The translations under genes were made by a program, and so were the position numbers. The notes under the pieces were generated by a model. That model did no database searches and was not told the DNA's origin. It was given only the letters and a program-made list of their open reading frames with translations. From Bugula neritina (taxonomy: Eukaryota > Bryozoa > Gymnolaemata > Cheilostomatida > Bugulidae), in NCBI GenBank assembly GCA_964035545.1, contig OZ037767.1, forward strand, positions 19,725,628 through 19,789,627: 64,000 nucleotides of DNA, written 5' to 3'. Shown here piece by piece: positions 1 through 10,914 of the stretch. Each line of letters begins with the position of its first letter. The stretch's first letter is position 1.

Positions 1-500
1 AGTACATGCGCGAGGTTCCCGCTTTCTCTTCCCCACACTCATCGCACCGGCCCCGATGCTCAAGCCGAGCACGAGAACTACTGATTCCGGTCGCCCCTGA
101 CTGGGGGCAATCAAAAGCCGACGACTTAAATTATCATCTCTGTGTGCTTTGGAAACCAGTAAATAAGGCGACGCAAAGCGGGGTGTCAACCCACCTGCGG
201 GGAGACACCTGCACTGCACAGGTGTCCCGTATTTGTTCAACGTCTACACCCTTGGGCAGACGCTGGCTGGATTAGTAGTGTGGGCGACCACCTATCTGAG
301 GATAGATGGAAGTACTCTATTACGGAGTTGGGCACATATGTCCCCTGATCCACACGAGTCTCTCCACGACGAGGGGCCGAGGCTTACCCCTAAAGACAGC
401 CGCGATGCCTGGCGTCTACGGCCACCAGGAATCCCGGCTGGCGCAAAGAGCTGTGCCTCTCTACTAAGACGTTCCAGACAGGTTAAGAGATAACTGCTAC
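1..500. other. Unassigned GC-richer segment
   Basis: This stretch is clearly richer in G+C than most of the window and ends just before the histone H4 pseudogene. Short open frames are present, but none shows a motif or domain I recognise. It could be the 3' untranslated part of a non-LTR element or the flank of a former histone cluster; I cannot decide from sequence alone. Confidence 0.3.
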
Positions 501-504
501 AACT

Positions 505-728
505 ATGTCTGGAAGAGGTAAAGGAGGCAAAGGACTTGGAAAAGGAGATCTGCTAAGAGGCAAAAAAAGGTGTTGCGTGATAACATCCAAGGTATCACTA
601 AACCTGCAATCCGTCTTGCAAGAGGCGGTGTGAAAAAAATCTCTGGACTAATCTACGAAGAAACCAGAGGTGTACTCAAAGTATTCCTTGAGAATGTCAT
701 CAGAGATGCTGTGACCTACACTGAGCAC
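505..728 (+). pseudogene. Histone H4 pseudogene, truncated
   Basis: The ATG at 505 opens with [14 protein letters not shown], the conserved H4 N terminus. Codons matching the blocks [23 protein letters not shown] and [15 protein letters not shown] follow. A small insertion after the GLGKG block (about 549-560) shifts the frame, other small changes follow, and the match stops after the TYTEH block. The KRKTVTAMDVVYALKRQ helix and C-terminal tail of H4 are missing. The sequence passes straight into H2B-like sequence at about 729. Functional H4 is about 103 residues with almost no variation, so this copy is dead. Identification as H4 is firm; the age and origin of the copy are inference. Confidence 0.85.
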
Positions 729-1035
729 TGGCAATAAGAAAAAGAAGAGGAAAAGGAAAGAAAGCTATGGAATCTATATTTATAAAGTCTTGAAGCAGGT
801 GCACCCTGACACTGGTGTCTCCAGCAAGGCAATGTCTACCATGAACAGTTTCGTCAATGATGTGTTCGAAAAAATTGCTGATAAAGCATCAAGACTTGCT
901 CATTACAATAAAAGATCCCCGATTACCAGCCGGGAAGTGCAGACCGCAGTGAGGTTAATCCTCCCAGGAGAATTAGCCAAGCACGCTGTATCTGCGGGTA
1001 CAAAGGCAGTCACCAAATACACCAGCTCCAAGTAG
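729..1035 (+). pseudogene. Histone H2B C-terminal pseudogene
   Basis: After a lysine/arginine-rich stretch, the frame reads [19 protein letters not shown] and runs through the H2B histone fold (blocks [19 protein letters not shown] and [20 protein letters not shown]) to the canonical end [10 protein letters not shown] and a TAG at 1033-1035. The normal N-terminal tail and start codon are absent because H4-like sequence joins directly upstream. The C-terminal two thirds is open and well conserved, so the copy is not very old, or it was recently reshuffled. No histone 3' stem-loop was seen directly after the stop. Confidence 0.85.
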
Positions 1036-1054
1036 ACGTCTTGAGTCCCTGATT

Positions 1055-1333
1055 CATACCCCATGTAAATTTGGTCATTGACTCATCAATAGATTGATAT
1101 GTGCTATCTTTTCCGCAAATAAGAAATTCACCTTTCAAGCATTGCATCTTTTCATCAATGTAGTAGGCTGGGCATGCATGCCTGTGTTTCCGCCACAGTT
1201 TTGAAAGTTGTACCCCTTCACTCGTGTCAAACAAGCTGTAATTAGTTTTGTATAAATTGAATCGTTTAAGCCAATCAGTGAATAAGTCTAGTTTAGAGTA
1301 GTCAAATTTAGTTGAAAGCTGCAACTGAAACAT
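1055..1333 (-). mobile_element. piggyBac-like transposase fragment
   Basis: Reading leftwards from 1333, the frame contains LSKLWRKHRHACPAYYIDEK and then STYQSIDESMTKF, which resembles the conserved IDE(A/S)M.(P/K)FKGR block near the first catalytic aspartate of piggyBac-type transposases. Only about 90 residues remain, and no terminal repeats or TTAA duplication could be paired. It abuts the end of the H2B pseudogene. The call rests on one motif and its surroundings. Confidence 0.45.
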
Positions 1334-1769
1334 TTTTAGTGATGTATAAAATGTTGGATGTCAATTAAGTGCAATAAATATTCTCAAATAGACTAATATA
1401 TTTTTTCTTTATGATGAAATGGCTGCCACCACGTTGTTAGTTTATGTTTAATAATGCTAGCTCCGCAGCATATTACTAAACATAACAAAGCAGTAATATG
1501 ATTTCAATAAGATGCTTCAAAATACATAGCTCAAATATTACATGAGTAGCAGTAATAATGTAATGACTTAAAGCTTTTGTTAGTTCAAAAGTCAAATGTA
1601 GTTGTAGCTGTGTATTGTAATCTTCAAAAACAATTGCTAAAAAAAATTGAGCCCTAAAGACTATATCCACATGTTCAACCTTATATTTCCTATTGATATA
1701 TTTTTTCTTCAGTTTTCTATATTTTTTTCCAATTTTGGTTGAATACTCCCCCCCCCCCCCCAAGATACT

Positions 1770-2939
1770 GTGATCGAGTCTGATGAGAACAGATCCCACT
1801 GTGATGGGTCTGAAATGACTCGGGTCAGTAGTACCTAGGACTATCGGAATAAGAGTTGTCTTTTCACAAATCCTGGATGGACAGAACCACAATACAGCCA
1901 TCAGTTAAAAAGATATGCGAGTTTTTTAGTTTGTCCATTATCATCCGCCATGTTGGGGCATCCTGTCCCAGTACCCCACTACTCTTCCGGGAGAAGTATT
2001 TGACAACCTCCTCTTCCGAGATGGGGCCCATAAGACAGTCCAGCCTGTCGTGGGGATCCTCATACTCTGGCACATTGACTGGAGATTTCCTCCTCAACAG
2101 CTTAGTCCGGAACTCATCTGCACCTGCAGGTATAGTTACTTTGAAATCAAAGTCCTCCTGCAAAATGCCATTCATAAGACGCTTGTGGTCTCAGCACAAT
2201 TTCCTCTGTACTCTTTTGAAGAAACGTCGACGTCTGCGATAACTCGTATGAGTCTTCGAGAGAGCCGCAAGGTCTTCATCGTGCCTGGTGGTAACACCCG
2301 AACTGGTCCTTTGAACTGCCGGGAAGAGCCTCTCCAGTGATGTGTCGAGCACACTTTGGTCGATGATGATACTTTCATTTGAAATTTCTCTCCCAAAATT
2401 GAGAGACAGTCAACGTGCTTTATGATCGTATTCAGCTCTTCATTGGTTAAGGGAATATGTAAGGCTTCTACAGATTACGTTTCAGGTATATTTTCCATTC
2501 TGTCGTATTCCTCAGCCAGAAGCTGAGAATATCTTGCTTTCTCATTACGCTGACCCTTGATGGATTCCAAACTATATTCAGGAAGACACTTTAGGAGCTC
2601 CTGGTTTATATACCTTACTCCTTGCTGTTTTAACCTAACTTCTTCCCTAACCAATCTGATAAACATTCCATCATCCTATCTGATCTTTCTCGCTTCCCTT
2701 TCAGCCTCTTCTTGGTGGTATTTTTCTTCATGTGCTCTTTTTAAATGGTGAGATAGTCTGCCTAATGTTCTGTACACCGTGCCGCATGAGGTGCATTGAT
2801 GGAAATTGCAAATCTGACGAATCCATGATCGATCAGATTCCCATCCCACATACTTAGGAACTTCGAAAAAGCTCGCGTTTGTTTTCCTTTCATTCCTGGT
2901 GTCACAGTTTGCGTTGCCACACCGCTTTAGTGTACACAC
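1770..2939 (-). mobile_element. R2-like non-LTR retrotransposon remnant
   Basis: Read on the minus strand from 2939, the fragments are in the order expected for an R2-type ORF. First comes a C2H2 zinc finger, CTSCGTVYRTLGRLSHHLKRAH (C-x2-C-x12-H-x4-H). Then come a basic helical stretch and a pre-RT segment with MGPISEEEVVKYF and SGVLGQDAP. At about 1775-1860 follows the start of the reverse transcriptase, TTLIPIVLGTTDPSHFRPIT, matching the R2-clade block TTLIPK...FRPI(T/S)V. The fragments lie in several frames, so the copy is broken by frameshifts. The catalytic part of the RT and the endonuclease are missing. Family assignment to the R2/NeSL-like group is from motif order, not from alignment. 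Confidence 0.6.
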
Positions 2940-2999
2940 ACCTGCGTCATCAGAAGTAAAAGCCCCTGTAAGGGTTTCGTTACACCTTTTTTTTGGATC

Positions 3000-3660
3000 A
3001 TATCTTCTGGATTGAGAAAACCTTCAGTTTAAAAAAGAAAGATAAAGCAAACTGTGGTAATGCATTATTAGGTGCTAGAAAAAGGCCAGCGTTACCGACT
3101 CTCACCACAAGGAGGTTGCGCATTAAAAGAGTGTTTACCCTTTGTTAATCCGTAAAAACTGTAGCGACAAAACATGATATATACGTCCAGCAGAACCAGC
3201 ATCTAAGTGACTAACAAATATAAAAAAAATCCTAATATTACATTTCAAAGTAATTAGCATAATTCAAAAACATAGTGTTCACATTAATAGTAGAATTATA
3301 CATAGCCATTAATGGACACATACCTCTGTGTTCGCACTATGAGATGCAGATAACTATATTATTCGTTAAACTTACTATATATCTTCTTTTACAAATCCGT
3401 GTATAAAAAACTACATGCTATTGACTAGTAATAACTTTCAACTGCCTTACTTGTATAAGTATATTAACCTGATGCCATTATGTTATGATACAGCCACAAA
3501 TATGATGCAATGATGATGCAATACGCTATGGCCATGCACAAGTATGATACCACTGTCAGCAGAAAGTAAACAAGGGTATTTTTACTATTAAATTGAAAGA
3601 TAAAAGCATAAAAATGTTATAGGTGGTTTTTAATATGGTAAAATTTATTCATATTTTTAA
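3000..3660. other. No recognisable feature
   Basis: AT-rich sequence without a credible coding frame, tandem repeat or terminal repeat. I see nothing here that I can name. Confidence 0.5.
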
Positions 3661-3663
3661 GTA

Positions 3664-4968
3664 GCCCTAGGTGAACTGTTTGAGAAGCCATGCATGTAAC
3701 AAGTAATCTCCATCTTTTTCTTTCAGTTCTTCCATCTTTGACAGTAAATGGTCCGAAACAATCCCGGCCTAAAAATTGAATGGTGGTGCTAGTTCTGTTA
3801 TGTCAGCAGGTAACCGTGTCATTTGCTGTTCACATCTGCCACGTTGTTTCTTGCATATAGCACAGTATTAAATCACAGAAGCTATTAATCTGTGGGCACC
3901 AATAAGCCAATGTCTAGCTGTTCTCAACTTGAAGAGTTTTAAACTTCTGCTTTTATGAGCAACTTTGTCATGGTAATAGCCAATCAGAAGTTTTGAGACA
4001 TGAGTGTGCTTGGGCAAAGTGACTGGATGCTTTTTCGAGAAATTCAACATACTCTTTTGATGTCTACCACCTACTCTAACAATATCATTTTCGTTGATTG
4101 GATCAAGGTGAAAAATCGAACTTTGTTTACTTACCTGCTTGCCTTTTGTTAGTCGGTAAGTTTCTGTTGAAAAATTTTCATGCTGTACACACTTCAAATC
4201 ATCCGTCATATTGACCAGTTGTATTATGGAATCTTTCCACTTTGATGTGTAGCTTGTGTGATACTTTTTTTCACAATTTTAGAAGCATGCATGTTTTGAT
4301 TTGGCTCAGTAAATTCTTAATTTTGAAATTTTGTTTTTTGTGATTCAGGTTGTCCAGAAGATTGATAATGCTTTGCTGCGGTTTTCCTCAGCTCTTTCAG
4401 TTTTATTGGACTGTCAGAATGCGTTGATGTTAGGTGTTCTTTATGGCATAACTTGCATTGCCTTCGAGTATGACATTTTTTAGACATGTGACTGGTAGCA
4501 CTTCTAGCATAGTCTATTCTACTTTACATTTTGTGTTCGCTCCTCATATGTCTGCGAACGAAACTTTCTACACATGCTTATATCATATTTAGGCGTTTTG
4601 CGGTACAAGTCCCATGTTTGTTTACTGTTTGGTGGACTTTTACTGACACTGGTGAGAAAGGTGTGTCGACTGTTGCGCTTTGATGTGTTTTCTTGAGCTT
4701 GTGATCGATCTGACGATTTGCTTACAATCTTTTTGCTGTTAATCTGCTGGTAAATTGGTTCAAATAGTAGCTCAGCTTCTGATTCCACAAACTGCGCAAA
4801 CTCGCTGGAGGTTGGGTACCTCGCTTTTTTCTTTTTACAGTAAAAACAATGCCTGCCCATTTTCTTTGTGTATGGCAGTTTGTGGTCTAGCTTTTCATTT
4901 CGCATTTTCACAATCTCAATTTCCATTCTCAAAATTGCAGCTTTATGAGGTGTGAGTTTTTTAAGCAT
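3664..4968 (-). mobile_element. BEL/Pao LTR retrotransposon, internally deleted
   Basis: On the minus strand from 4968, the first part is gag-like. It has a Cys motif with CRKFRSQTYEERTQNVK, typical of the region before the BEL/Pao zinc knuckle, followed near 4440 by a knuckle-like C..C....H....C stretch. From 4209 the sequence is already integrase: the segment NENDIVRVGGRHQKSMLNF and KHPVTLPKHTHVSKLLIGYY (H2C2 region), and at 3670-3775 DCFGPFTVKDGRTERKRW, the BEL/Pao catalytic-core start. Protease, reverse transcriptase and RNase H, normally between these parts, are missing, so an internal deletion near 4210-4330 joins gag to integrase. No LTRs were identified. Confidence 0.65.
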
Positions 4969-4999
4969 TTCCCAACACTTCTACCAAAATAATCATGTT

Positions 5000-6600
5000 T
5001 GCCATTTTCATCTGCTGCTAATAATTGATCTATTTTTTATTGTGTCTTTTTTTGGCTGCTGTCTGCTTTGTATCACTTTATCAGTGGTCTCAATTTCTTG
5101 TAAGATATTCTCTGGCGGCGTAATGTCATCTATACTACTACAAAATACATGACTTGATCTGTATTAAAACATTCTCTAATTTTAAAGTTTTTTTTTTAAA
5201 TTCAGTTAGTTAGCTTAAGGTTAAACAAACCTTTCTGCACTACTCTTGTTATCCATAAAGCTGAGCAATTGAAAGAAATGCCATTTTTGAGGTTCAATTG
5301 GACTGGAGCCACTGGGTGATTTTAGTTGTTCTCTTTTCAATCCTGTGAGTGTCCCGTCGGTTTCGATACTTCAGAGAACATGCTTCTTCTAAATATAATG
5401 AAAGTCAAAAAGTAAACTTGAAAAGTGGTAGATTAAGTATCTGATTACAATAGACATAATTAATTCATTGAACTGACCAACTATCATCTAATAAATCTCC
5501 CATTTCTTTGCTAACGTCTTTCCAATTGTTTTCTTTTACAGTTTTGTGCATATAATATTTATGGTTTTTATCCCACAAGCATGGTCTTTTCCTGACATGA
5601 AATGCAAACAAAATTAATATAAAATGATGAATTGAACCATTATTACATATCAGATGATGTGCAGCACTGACCAATACTCAATTTGGCTGCAAACAGTATC
5701 AGTATCACTATGAGTATGCCCTTGTGATTCAGTTTGACATTGTCAATAAATGAATAATTGAATCTGAAAGTGAAAGATTGACTTTGAGTGAAGGACAAAG
5801 TGAAATTGACAAAAAAATTGAAGGAGTGCCATTTTGTTTTCATCACAAGTTGTATAAAAATTGTAAAAAAATACTCACTGCATTAATCCATTTTTCTGTC
5901 TATAAAATATTGTTTACATCAATGCGACTATTTTTACTTTCAAATGGCAGGACCATACACAGAAAGTAAAAAACTTACACAGCTAGAAGTATTGCTTTTT
6001 AAATATTACTTGCTATACAATAAACAATGCGCAATTTAATGGAACAATGCAGCAAGTTAGGAAAAATGGGCTTGCTAAGTAACTACCAGCCAATTAGGTA
6101 AGGACGACAGAAAAATATTCGCACCTGTCGTTCAGCATTTTCAACACATGAAATTCGCGTACAGTAAATTCCTTTTTCTACGTGTGCAAATTTTTGCCTA
6201 CGAGTATGAAAATACGTTAAAAAAACTTCATACGCCATACCCTTCATGGATCAGTCCCGTGGCCTTAATACTTGCACCTGTCTTTCAATTTCTTTTTCTT
6301 GGACAGGGTAATGGCGATATGGTGTCTGTTAAAGGAGTCAAGTCCCTAAAACTAGAGGGGTTTCATGTTTTAATAGGACTGTTCGACCTAAGTCATATTT
6401 GTGGGTGCTTAAAACCTCTTGTTGTTGCCTCAACATTTGTGTAGCTGCTTGTTTTTCTTGCGGAGATTCAATGGACTCCACAGTACAGCCTCTGGAATTT
6501 TGGAATTGTGACTGGCTCTGTTGTATGATAAAGCATCCACACAGATCTTTGGTTGCTGTAGGGGATGGTATAGTGCACTGGCAATTACCACTCTATCAAT
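5000..6600. other. No recognisable gene
   Basis: AT-rich sequence with only short open frames. No conserved motif, tandem array or inverted repeat stands out. It may include the decayed remainders of the retroelements on either side. Confidence 0.4.
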
Positions 6601-6610
6601 GTAGGCTTTT

Positions 6611-8018
6611 TTACTCTAAAAAGGCGTGTTGACGATTCCATGGCTGAACTATGCAGGCCTCCACAAGACTTTCTGCACCGGGTGACAGGATTGTAGCATG
6701 TTTAGCCTGCATGTTGGCATAGAAAGGCTGACGTCCTTTATTACAACAACTTATGGTTTGCTCTTCCATCCCAAACAAGCAGTTAGAGAAATCTATGTGA
6801 CAGTGAAATTGTTTGAAGAAGTTGAGACTTAGTAGTATCTGGTTGTCTAGATTGGCTACCAGGAACTGATAAGTACAGACAGTGGAAACCAATTTAAAGG
6901 TGAGGCGTGTGGTACACTGGCAGTCTGACACTTTTTCCATCTGCAAGTGTGCAATACCCTGTTGTGGAAATAAGGGGCGTACGACAGTGGTCGGCTATTT
7001 GACATATCACTGATTTTTGTACGATTGACTGTGCACCCACTGTCAAGTAACAGAACCTCATCTCGGGCCCCAATCTTGACTGGAACATAATATGCGGTTC
7101 TTTGATTGGTTAAACTGACATGTGTTTGACCCATAGGATTTGATTCGGTAGTGACTGGGTTATTCAATGTCAAACTAGTTCGTTTCCCTGTCTAGATTGA
7201 GCACATCGCAGCGTAGCAGGTAACTGGCATTGCCGCTGTTCTAGTGTCGGCTTTGTACCGAAACAGTTGACAAGGTCAGTTTCTCCAGCATGGCCCTTTA
7301 GTTTCCATTAATTTATGCATCATCATATTTTCCTGTGTCATGTATTGGTCCAGTCAGGCTTCTAACTCAGCCATGCTGTCATTCCTCACTTGGCGCACCC
7401 TGGGTGTGTTTGACTGTACTTAGGAAAATTTGGTTGATGATGCCAATGGTGGCTTCCACAGTCCCCAGTGTACGATTATTTAGTTCCCAGCCTAATATTT
7501 GATACTCATGAGGTAATGCACTTATCAGCTCTTTAATAGTAGGCTTCTCCCTACCATCACCTCCTAGTTTCGGGATGGCCATCTGGATTAGTCTTTTTAG
7601 ATAGCTTGCAAATTCATGTATGTTTTCTTTTAAGTTCTAGCTGACTTGCTGCAGTAGCTGACTGGCTCCTGGCTCTGTGAGTTGATACTTTGTTTAAAGT
7701 TCACAAGCACGATGAGTGTAAGTACCCTCTAGCAATCCTTGCTTTGCTGCACTAGTCACAGCCATATCAACTGTAGCTTGGTTTCTGCATCTTCCCAGCC
7801 ATTAACAACTCGGACCTGTTCGAACCTATATAAGAACTCATCCACATTAGTAGTGCCATCAAATGACGGGGGTGGTAGGCCAATCTGTTGGTAAAGTACA
7901 GCAGCAGCCTCCTGTGCCATGTCTCGAATTCTTGCAGCGGCCTCACGAAGAGCTTCCTCTGCCATCTTTAAAGTAGGTTATCTAGTATTGCTCTAGAAAG
8001 ATCCCACTGTTGCCACCA
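6611..8018 (-). mobile_element. Ty3/gypsy-type element remnant (gag, protease)
   Basis: On the minus strand, 7965-7379 holds a gag-like coding stretch in broken frames (an alanine-rich start, then PPPSFDGTTNVDEFLYRFEQ, typical of retrotransposon gag). From 7173 to 6611 there is a retropepsin-like domain: YYVPVKIGARDEVLLLDSGC contains the LLDSGC active site. A second frame continues with ILLSLNFFKQFHCHIDFS, the usual C-terminal protease block. An 18-nt primer-binding-site-like sequence lies just upstream at 8001-8018. Frames are interrupted, and RT and integrase are not visible. It is a different, older lineage than the intact element at 44,384. Confidence 0.65.
8001..8018 (-). other. Primer binding site of the Ty3/gypsy remnant
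   Basis: On the minus strand this reads TGGTGGCAACAGTGGGAT. It begins with TGG (complement of the tRNA CCA end) and differs at only two positions from the primer binding site of the intact element at 44,690. That suggests priming by a tRNA-Leu isoacceptor. It lies just upstream of the gag-like frame, as expected. The flanking LTR edge could not be fixed. Confidence 0.5.
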
Positions 8019-10112
8019 GTAAAGTAAATTTGTATTTGACACCAGGTGTCACTATTGACGGTAAGCAATGTCACTTTAAAAATTGGTTAAAATTATGGTG
8101 TGCAGAAACCTAATTGAACTATCTAATACTGATTGTTTTCAACTATTAGTGTGCTTTTTTTAATTAATTTAGTGACTAGAATTGATTTCTGGTGTTCGGT
8201 AACAGTGCTCGATTGTGACAGTGACACCACTATGGCTCACCAATTTATATCACAGAAACTGTAGTCAGAGACAGTGACAGAAATCAGGTTCCTGGTATTT
8301 CGATCACAAATATTCAACTAGAATTGCAGCGCAAACAATCACCACTGACATTTTATAGGAACTAACTACCACTATAGTAATAGCAATAGTAACCTAATCA
8401 AGAGCTAAGTATTTCACAAATAATAAAGCTTATTGTAAGTCGATTATAAACATTACAACAGGCACGAACAATTCATAAATTTTGAATTTGAAAATTGAAA
8501 ATTTGAATTTAACATAAAATTATTATGGAGACTTGCATCAACCAATCACAATATATCAAAACTAGTTGGCCTAGTTTTATTTCAGTTTATTGTATTGTCA
8601 AATTAATTTAACTTGCTAGTAACGATCAATATTTCCTTGACCTAGTCTCTATCTTCACAGCAGTCTTTTTCGCAACGTGTACTGCTCGATAGCTGTAATA
8701 CTATTTTTACTACATTGTATAAGTATGCTAGCGTGATGCTATTACGAAAAGTATAACTTGGAATTTTTGGATATAACTGCAGTGTAAAACTGGATAAGTT
8801 ATAGATCGCATTGAAGTGTAAAATACATTTTCATTGACATTGAATACTTTTTGTGATGCTTTTGTATCTTTATAAAATTTAATTTTGTTAATTCTTACTG
8901 GTGTTTTGGTAGTCTACACATAATATATAAGCAGCAGCTGCTTATAGTAGGCTGGAAATATACATTTTATTATTTAATATTATGAAGCTATTATTTCAGA
9001 ATAAAAGTGGGAAGAACTGCTATAAACTGAGTATTCTGAAGTAGGCACATTGTTTGAGAACTATTTCGATGGAATGGAAGCAAGGACATCCGAGCTTTTA
9101 GCAGCTCATCCTTCTCTGGGACTTATAAATAAATCTTTAGTAAGTGAAATTTTGGCAATTTTCAAACTTCATATGCTAGCCTTTACAAATTTATATGTTT
9201 ATATACGCAAAGAAAAGCTACCGGTCCCATACGAGCCAACATTAGGTGACAATAAGTTTAAACCTTGAAGTTTAAACGTTGCTACTAGGGTAGTGTATGC
9301 TGTTATAAACTATAGTGTAAAACCTCAGCTTGTTAGAACTACATGATTTAGGTGGTCATAATTTTATTTAAATCACTTTTAGAATCTCACTTTCTTATTT
9401 GATGAAAATATTCAGTGTCATGTCATAGAGCTTAGTGCATATATATTGGTAAAACCCTGTTGTTTGAACTTATACTTGCTTAATAGCAGCTAGAATATTT
9501 ATGCAGGGTCATGTCCTATGATTGGCAAGGGGTTTAACACCTTTGAAGAAACAGTAGCAATACCTGATGATGTACAAATCTGCAACAGACAATTGCAGTT
9601 ATGCGCCACCTCAATGGCGGAAAACTAAAAATTCTCGAAAAGCCCCAAATAGAGGGTGAAAGGGCTAAAAAGGTTTGTATCTAAAACATAAAAGCTGCAT
9701 GCATGTACAAGAAAAGTATGAGATAATGAGTAAAATGTTGATAAATATTGTGAGATTTACATTCCGAAACTAAAATGTGAAAACGTCTTTGCTGTCTTTT
9801 GATGTGAAGCTGCAGTTGAAGGCAATTTTCGTTCAAGATAGGGAACATTTGAAGACATGGTTATAAAATAATGTACAGCAAATCATCTTTGCCACCTCTT
9901 ATTGACTGTTTATGAATGATATGTTTTGAATTAGCAGTATGTTGGTGACCATGGGCCTATGGCAGAAGAAACATTCTTTCAGCTCAATTCCACAAAAAGA
10001 TTAAATGATTTAAACGACAAGGTGATAATCGAAAGGACTCTGCAGCAAAATAAAATAATGAAAACTGGAAGCCAATGCAGAGAATTCTTAATGGCTGCAG
10101 CAAAGCACAAAT
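8019..10112. other. No recognisable gene; possible LTR remains
   Basis: The first few hundred bases probably include the 5' LTR of the Ty3/gypsy remnant, but I could not find its partner. A small plus-strand open frame at 9050-9268 is followed by a GTAAGT-like site near 9139 but has no motif I know. The rest is AT-rich and featureless. Confidence 0.35.
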
Positions 10113-10113
10113 A

Positions 10114-10742
10114 GTGGGGGTGCCAACATGCAAAAATGGGCGGGTGGAGCACATCAATACTAACCTTTGTTGCTATATATCACTGAAAAGCTAACATTCT
10201 ACTGATCTCAGATCTGCGAGTACCTTTTTTGTATCTGGGGGGGTTCTCTCGTGAGAGGGGTGGATATACAGGGGTTCAGCATTTTTCAAGGGGGGACTAT
10301 GGAACTCTAAATATTTAATTTTTTGAGTAGTTTAGGTTTGAAATTAAAAATATTTTCAAGAAAGGCTGTACACATATGAAACTTTCTCTAACAAAATTTT
10401 TGACCAAAAATAAAAAAGTGGGCGGAGCCTATAATATGACAAACTACTTTTTTGCATATACCTGATATTCTCTAAACTGCTACTTTTCTGTTCTAGCATT
10501 TAGAATGTTGATTTTTGGTATGAAAATACCCTATTGTGTTCTAATAATGTTCTCCAGTTTTCATTACATTCTGAACTATATAACTTCTTTCCCAACCATA
10601 ACAAATAAAAAACATAAAACGGGAGTTATCTCCTCCGTTATAAATTATTGCATTTCTACCCAATAATATTGCTCTTTGTTGATAGAAACAACATCAGCAT
10701 AATAAAAATGTATTCTTAGTGTATTTATATTAGCTTATTAGC
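10114..10742 (+). repeat. Left terminal inverted repeat, about 630 bp
   Basis: It starts GTGGGGGTGCCAACATGC and matches the complement of 16102-16730. It carries runs such as the G-rich block near 10237-10300. It probably holds the promoter of the transposase gene. The inner edge is approximate because the match fades near 10740. Confidence 0.85.
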
Positions 10743-10914
10743 TTAGTGTATTTATGTTAGCTCATTTTGAATAGAAAATTTGAATAATTCCCCTTTCACC
10801 CAAATTTGAGATTTTTCATCTCTTGAAATTGCCTAATACCCTTGACCTTGACATCATGTAAAGGCAGCATGCTTCAGTATTCTCAGTTCAAGAAAATGTG
10901 AATCATCACATATC

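Noticed and set aside
505-728. Working histone H4 gene
   Set aside because: It has a frameshift and lacks the last quarter of the protein.
9050-9268. 72-residue plus-strand frame
   Set aside because: No recognisable domain and ordinary length for chance; a donor-like site inside it is not enough to call an exon.
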